In this document: piece after piece, positions 61,901 through 64,000 of the stretch
Layout of the letters: each line of letters begins with the position of its first letter
How positions within the stretch are numbered: the first letter of the stretch is position 1
Origin: an uncultured Prevotellaceae bacterium
GTDB lineage: Bacteria > Bacteroidota > Bacteroidia > Bacteroidales > Bacteroidaceae
Assembly: GCA_902788605.1 (NCBI GenBank)
Contig: CADAKX010000006.1
Location: 62,001-126,000 of the forward strand
Direction of reading: 5' to 3'
Length of the DNA: 64,000 bases
Position numbers and translations under genes: made by a program
The notes under the pieces: generated by a model
The model's database searches: none
What the model saw: only the letters and a program-made list of their open reading frames with translations
What the model was told of the DNA's origin: nothing

Positions 61901-64000
61901 TGCTGCGCGATGGCAAGAAATTCTATGAGAGTGGCATGCCTGTCGATGGCACATCGAAGTTTGAAGAGACCCAATGGGGTAAGATACCCGTTCAGGCCAC
62001 CCAGACCTACGCTTTCGCTACTACCAGTGGCTCTCGCGAGAAGCAGGATGTGGGCTTGAATGGTCTTACTGATGAGGAAGAACGTCAGTATGGCGCCTAT
62101 GCCAACTGGCTGAACAGCGTGAGTGCCGTTGTTAGCAACGACTCACTGCTTCAGGCTTGGCGTGAGGACCCTGCTGGTGACGACTACCACTATTTCCGTG
62201 GTACTGACTTTGATGCTCAGCAGACCAGCATCCTGCAGCGCTATAAGCGCATCAACAATCCGCAGGGCAACTCCCCCTCGAACGACAATCAGACCGAGGG
62301 CTACGACACCTCTTATAAGACAGGTCCCGATGTGGAGGATATCAATCAGGACTATACGCTCAACGAGTACGAGCGCTACTATCAGTATCATATTCCCATC
62401 AATGATGATGAGTTGCAGGCCTATAACCGTGGCAACAAGTCTGAGAGCTCGCACATCGTGGACCACCGCGACTACACGGCAAAGCTGCGCAATGGCGACA
62501 CCCTCACCGTGCGCTGGTATCAGTATCGCATCCCCCTGGCCGAGTTTGACGATAAGATAGGCTCCATCAGTGGCTTCACCAGCATTCGCTATATGCGTAT
62601 GTTCCTCACCAATTTCGAGGCCCCCATTGTGTTGCGCTTCGGTTCTCTTGACCTGGTACGTGGTGAGTGGCGTCAATATAAGCAGAACCTGATGACCTCA
62701 GCTGGCGCAGAGACAGGTCTGCTGGAGATGAGTGCTGTCAACGTAGAGGAGAATACCGATCGCCAGCCTGTGGCTTATGTGCTGCCTCCAGGCATTACCC
62801 GTATGACTGACCCCAACCAGCCCCAGCTCACAGAGAGCAACGAGCAGGCCCTGTGTCTGACGGTGAAGAACCTCTCTCAGAACGAGTCGAAGGCTGTCTA
62901 TAAGAATCAGAATCTGAACCTGCGCCAGTATAAGCGTCTGCAGATGTTCGTCCATGCCAACCACCTTGTGCCCAATAACACACAGTTGGAGGACAACCAG
63001 TTGGCCGTATTCATCCGCTTGGGTTCCGACTATAAGAACAACTACTATGAGTACCTCATCCCTTTGAAGCTCACCCCTCAGGGCAGTTATCGTTGGAATG
63101 TGCCATCCGATCGTCCGTTGGTATGGCCAGAGGAAAACATGCTCGACATTGACATGAGCATCTTTACTGCTTTGAAGAAGAATAGAAACAAAGCCCGTGC
63201 TCAAGGTTTGGCCAGCTATAATATGGTGTATTCAGAATACGACCCCGATAAACCAAACAACAAGGTGAGCGTGGTGGGTAATCCCTCTCTGGCCGAGGTG
63301 AAGACGATGGTTATTGGTGTCCGCAACCTGAGTGGTACGATGAAGTCAGGTGAGGTGTGGGTCAACGAACTACGTCTGCGCGAGTCTAACAACGAAGGTG
63401 GTTGGGCAGCCTCTGGTGCGCTGAACCTGCAACTTTCCGATTTCGGTAGTGTGAACATGACAGGTCGCTATATTACCGATGGCTTTGGCGGACTGGAGGA
63501 GTCTATTCTGCAGCGTTCTACCGATACCCAGAAGTCGTATGCCATTACGGCCAACCTGGAACTCGGAAAGCTGTTCCCTGAGAAGGCCAAGGTATCTGCA
63601 CCTCTTTATTATTCATATTCCAAGGAGATCATCAGCCCGAAGTATAATCCGCTGGATACAGATATGGAACTCGACGATGCACTGGAGTCAGCTGCTGATA
63701 GCCGTGAGCGCGATTCTATCGAATCTATCGCTGTGACCAAGCATACGTCTCGCAACTTCTCGTTGAGCAACATGCGTGTGGACATCAAGAACAAATTGCA
63801 TCCCCTGCCCATCGACCCCGCCAACTTCTCCTTCTCTTACAGTCATGCCCATCGCAATACCACGGGTCAGACCACCGTCTATGAGAATGATGACCAGTGG
63901 CGTGGCTCTGTGAACTACAGCTATTCACCAGTTTATAAGACCTGGGAGCCGTTTAAGAACTCGAAGAGCAAGTCGAAGTGGATGCAGTTCCCCAAGGCAT
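58921..64000 (+). CDS. sprA: SprA, outer-membrane translocon of type 9 secretion (5' part, runs off the window)
   Basis: About 1,693 residues are visible with the frame open to the end. The start is TTG 58921, since no in-frame ATG exists between the preceding stop and the signal peptide (KRLIYLLLIVMMGVGATAQ). N-terminal plug-like region and then repeated barrel-type segments: FDFSDMHFDLGPAEKIFG, GKVGDKVNMKIDYNTDATFD, KLVEAGNVTFPSNNSLVHG, SLFGLRTDMQFGKLKLQTVI, ATQTYAF and DYDTSYKTG-like loops. SprA (Sov) is the giant barrel through which T9SS cargo passes. The ruvA-to-sprA neighbourhood is common in Bacteroidetes, here interrupted by tRNA-Tyr and a cotH gene. Confidence 0.92.
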   Translation, partial: MKRLIYLLLIVMMGVGATAQTPDSLSHPRWKIQKTAPVLTADLDTSALDLRMPDNVKQQVEYNDSLNLYFIGSKMGDSYLNAPIVMTPEEFMRWSERRARQQFFRTKDAETARAKGKEKFDFSDMHFDLGPAEKIFGPGGVRVKTQGSAELKLGATLKNIENPSLPIRNRKTTAFDFDEKVNLSVTGKVGDKVNMKIDYNTDATFDFDKKNLDLKYEGKEDEIIKLVEAGNVTFPSNNSLVHGASSLFGLRTDMQFGKLKLQTVISQKESTSKSVSSRGGTQTNPYEIDVADYEDNRHFFLSHFFRQTYDKAMSTLPNLTTGVKINRVEIWVTNKTGTTSNSRNLVAFSELGENSYLVNPNWHARGMMVPSNQANDLYSTLVQNIDSASRGIDQVTVFLESFGNKLVGGVDYEKLASARLLSSSEYTVNTALGYVSLKTGLQTDQVLAVAFEYTYGGQTYQVGEFSTDLTQTNKCLFVKSLKNTSNNPEQANWRLMMKNVYYLASTVEKEKFKMDIKYQSDTTGTYLTYLPEEKLKQTTLLKVMGLDRLDANMKPHPNGQFDFVSGYTVTNGRIFLPAAEPFGSYLRNYLESKGMGDLADKYCFDQLYDSTKTIAKQNAEKDKFILTGQFKGTSANVISLGAAYVPEGSVVVTAGGVTLQEGSDYTVDYGAGEVTILNQSIIDAGTNVNVSLEDNTSYGMQRKTMLGLNWEYDFSKNFQLGGTLMHLTEQPMTTKVNMGEEPLNNTIWGLNVNWKQESQWLTNVLDKLPLLHVTQPSNITFKGEFAHLIARNASGTQDNASYIDDFENTKDLRGVDDPKAWVLCSVPSMFANHNDKTSVSSGYDRALLAWYNVDPIFTRRSSSLTPSHIKNDLDQLSNHYVREVYVRELYPNRDQSSYNGAVSTLPILDLAYYPQERGPYNMTLDYNADGTLRNPKQKWGGMMRRLETTDFEQANIEYVEFWLLDPFIYTRKEGTAAKHSGDLYINLGEVSEDVLRDGKKFYESGMPVDGTSKFEETQWGKIPVQATQTYAFATTSGSREKQDVGLNGLTDEEERQYGAYANWLNSVSAVVSNDSLLQAWREDPAGDDYHYFRGTDFDAQQTSILQRYKRINNPQGNSPSNDNQTEGYDTSYKTGPDVEDINQDYTLNEYERYYQYHIPINDDELQAYNRGNKSESSHIVDHRDYTAKLRNGDTLTVRWYQYRIPLAEFDDKIGSISGFTSIRYMRMFLTNFEAPIVLRFGSLDLVRGEWRQYKQNLMTSAGAETGLLEMSAVNVEENTDRQPVAYVLPPGITRMTDPNQPQLTESNEQALCLTVKNLSQNESKAVYKNQNLNLRQYKRLQMFVHANHLVPNNTQLEDNQLAVFIRLGSDYKNNYYEYLIPLKLTPQGSYRWNVPSDRPLVWPEENMLDIDMSIFTALKKNRNKARAQGLASYNMVYSEYDPDKPNNKVSVVGNPSLAEVKTMVIGVRNLSGTMKSGEVWVNELRLRESNNEGGWAASGALNLQLSDFGSVNMTGRYITDGFGGLEESILQRSTDTQKSYAITANLELGKLFPEKAKVSAPLYYSYSKEIISPKYNPLDTDMELDDALESAADSRERDSIESIAVTKHTSRNFSLSNMRVDIKNKLHPLPIDPANFSFSYSHAHRNTTGQTTVYENDDQWRGSVNYSYSPVYKTWEPFKNSKSKSKWMQFPKA

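Overview
The window reads as a chromosomal segment of a Bacteroidetes bacterium, most likely Prevotella or a close relative. Supporting signs are many promoters with the Bacteroidetes -7 box TAnnTTTG, lipoproteins with an acidic stretch after the lipidated Cys, TonB-dependent receptors, a SprA (type 9 secretion) gene, an HU-like gene beside a 'smalltalk' microprotein, a split gcvP, and the trp gene order B-E-G-D-C-F-A. Species assignment is inference from gene content only.

Layout. (1) 1-12.4 kb, cobalamin locus. A minus-strand operon runs TonB receptor, cbiA/cobB, cobQ, cobD (Thr-P decarboxylase), cbiB, cobJ-cbiC (frameshifted), cobL (cut by the window edge). It diverges from a plus-strand unit with a cobalamin riboswitch, a second TonB receptor and a CbiK-type chelatase that is a lipoprotein. 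Four of the cobalamin genes carry short repeat DNA inserted in frame. (2) 12.4-22.3 kb, mixed: a 31-codon gene with its own promoter, an S41 protease, a rhamnose-mutarotase/AraC pair, a DUF3316-like protein, parC, glyS, an FKBP lipoprotein, a smalltalk microprotein and an HU-like protein. (3) 22.9-35.9 kb, accessory and defence-like region: a C10 cysteine protease, a lipocalin-like lipoprotein, an exported unknown, an Abi/HEPN gene preceded by its own promoter and a compact terminated RNA, an unknown two-gene pair, a four-gene primase/helicase-like cluster ending at tRNA-Val, and an AAA ATPase plus DUF4435 pair resembling PARIS. (4) 35.9-64 kb, mostly housekeeping: dxs-trkA-trkH, lplA plus the glycine cleavage operon, GH28, the trp operon with a Trp-rich leader peptide and attenuator, ddh, ruvA, tRNA-Tyr, a CotH-like protein, and sprA running off the right edge.

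The most interesting candidate is at 27.73-28.77 kb: an AbiF/AbiD-type HEPN protein whose upstream region encodes a roughly 95-nt structured RNA with its own promoter and terminator. That is the arrangement expected of an RNA-antitoxin/HEPN-toxin system, the family from which Cas13 has been proposed to derive. It lies between two exact inverted copies of a 33-bp hairpin. Heptamer-based short tandem repeats occur at many gene junctions and have contributed stop codons, possible start codons and in-frame insertions.
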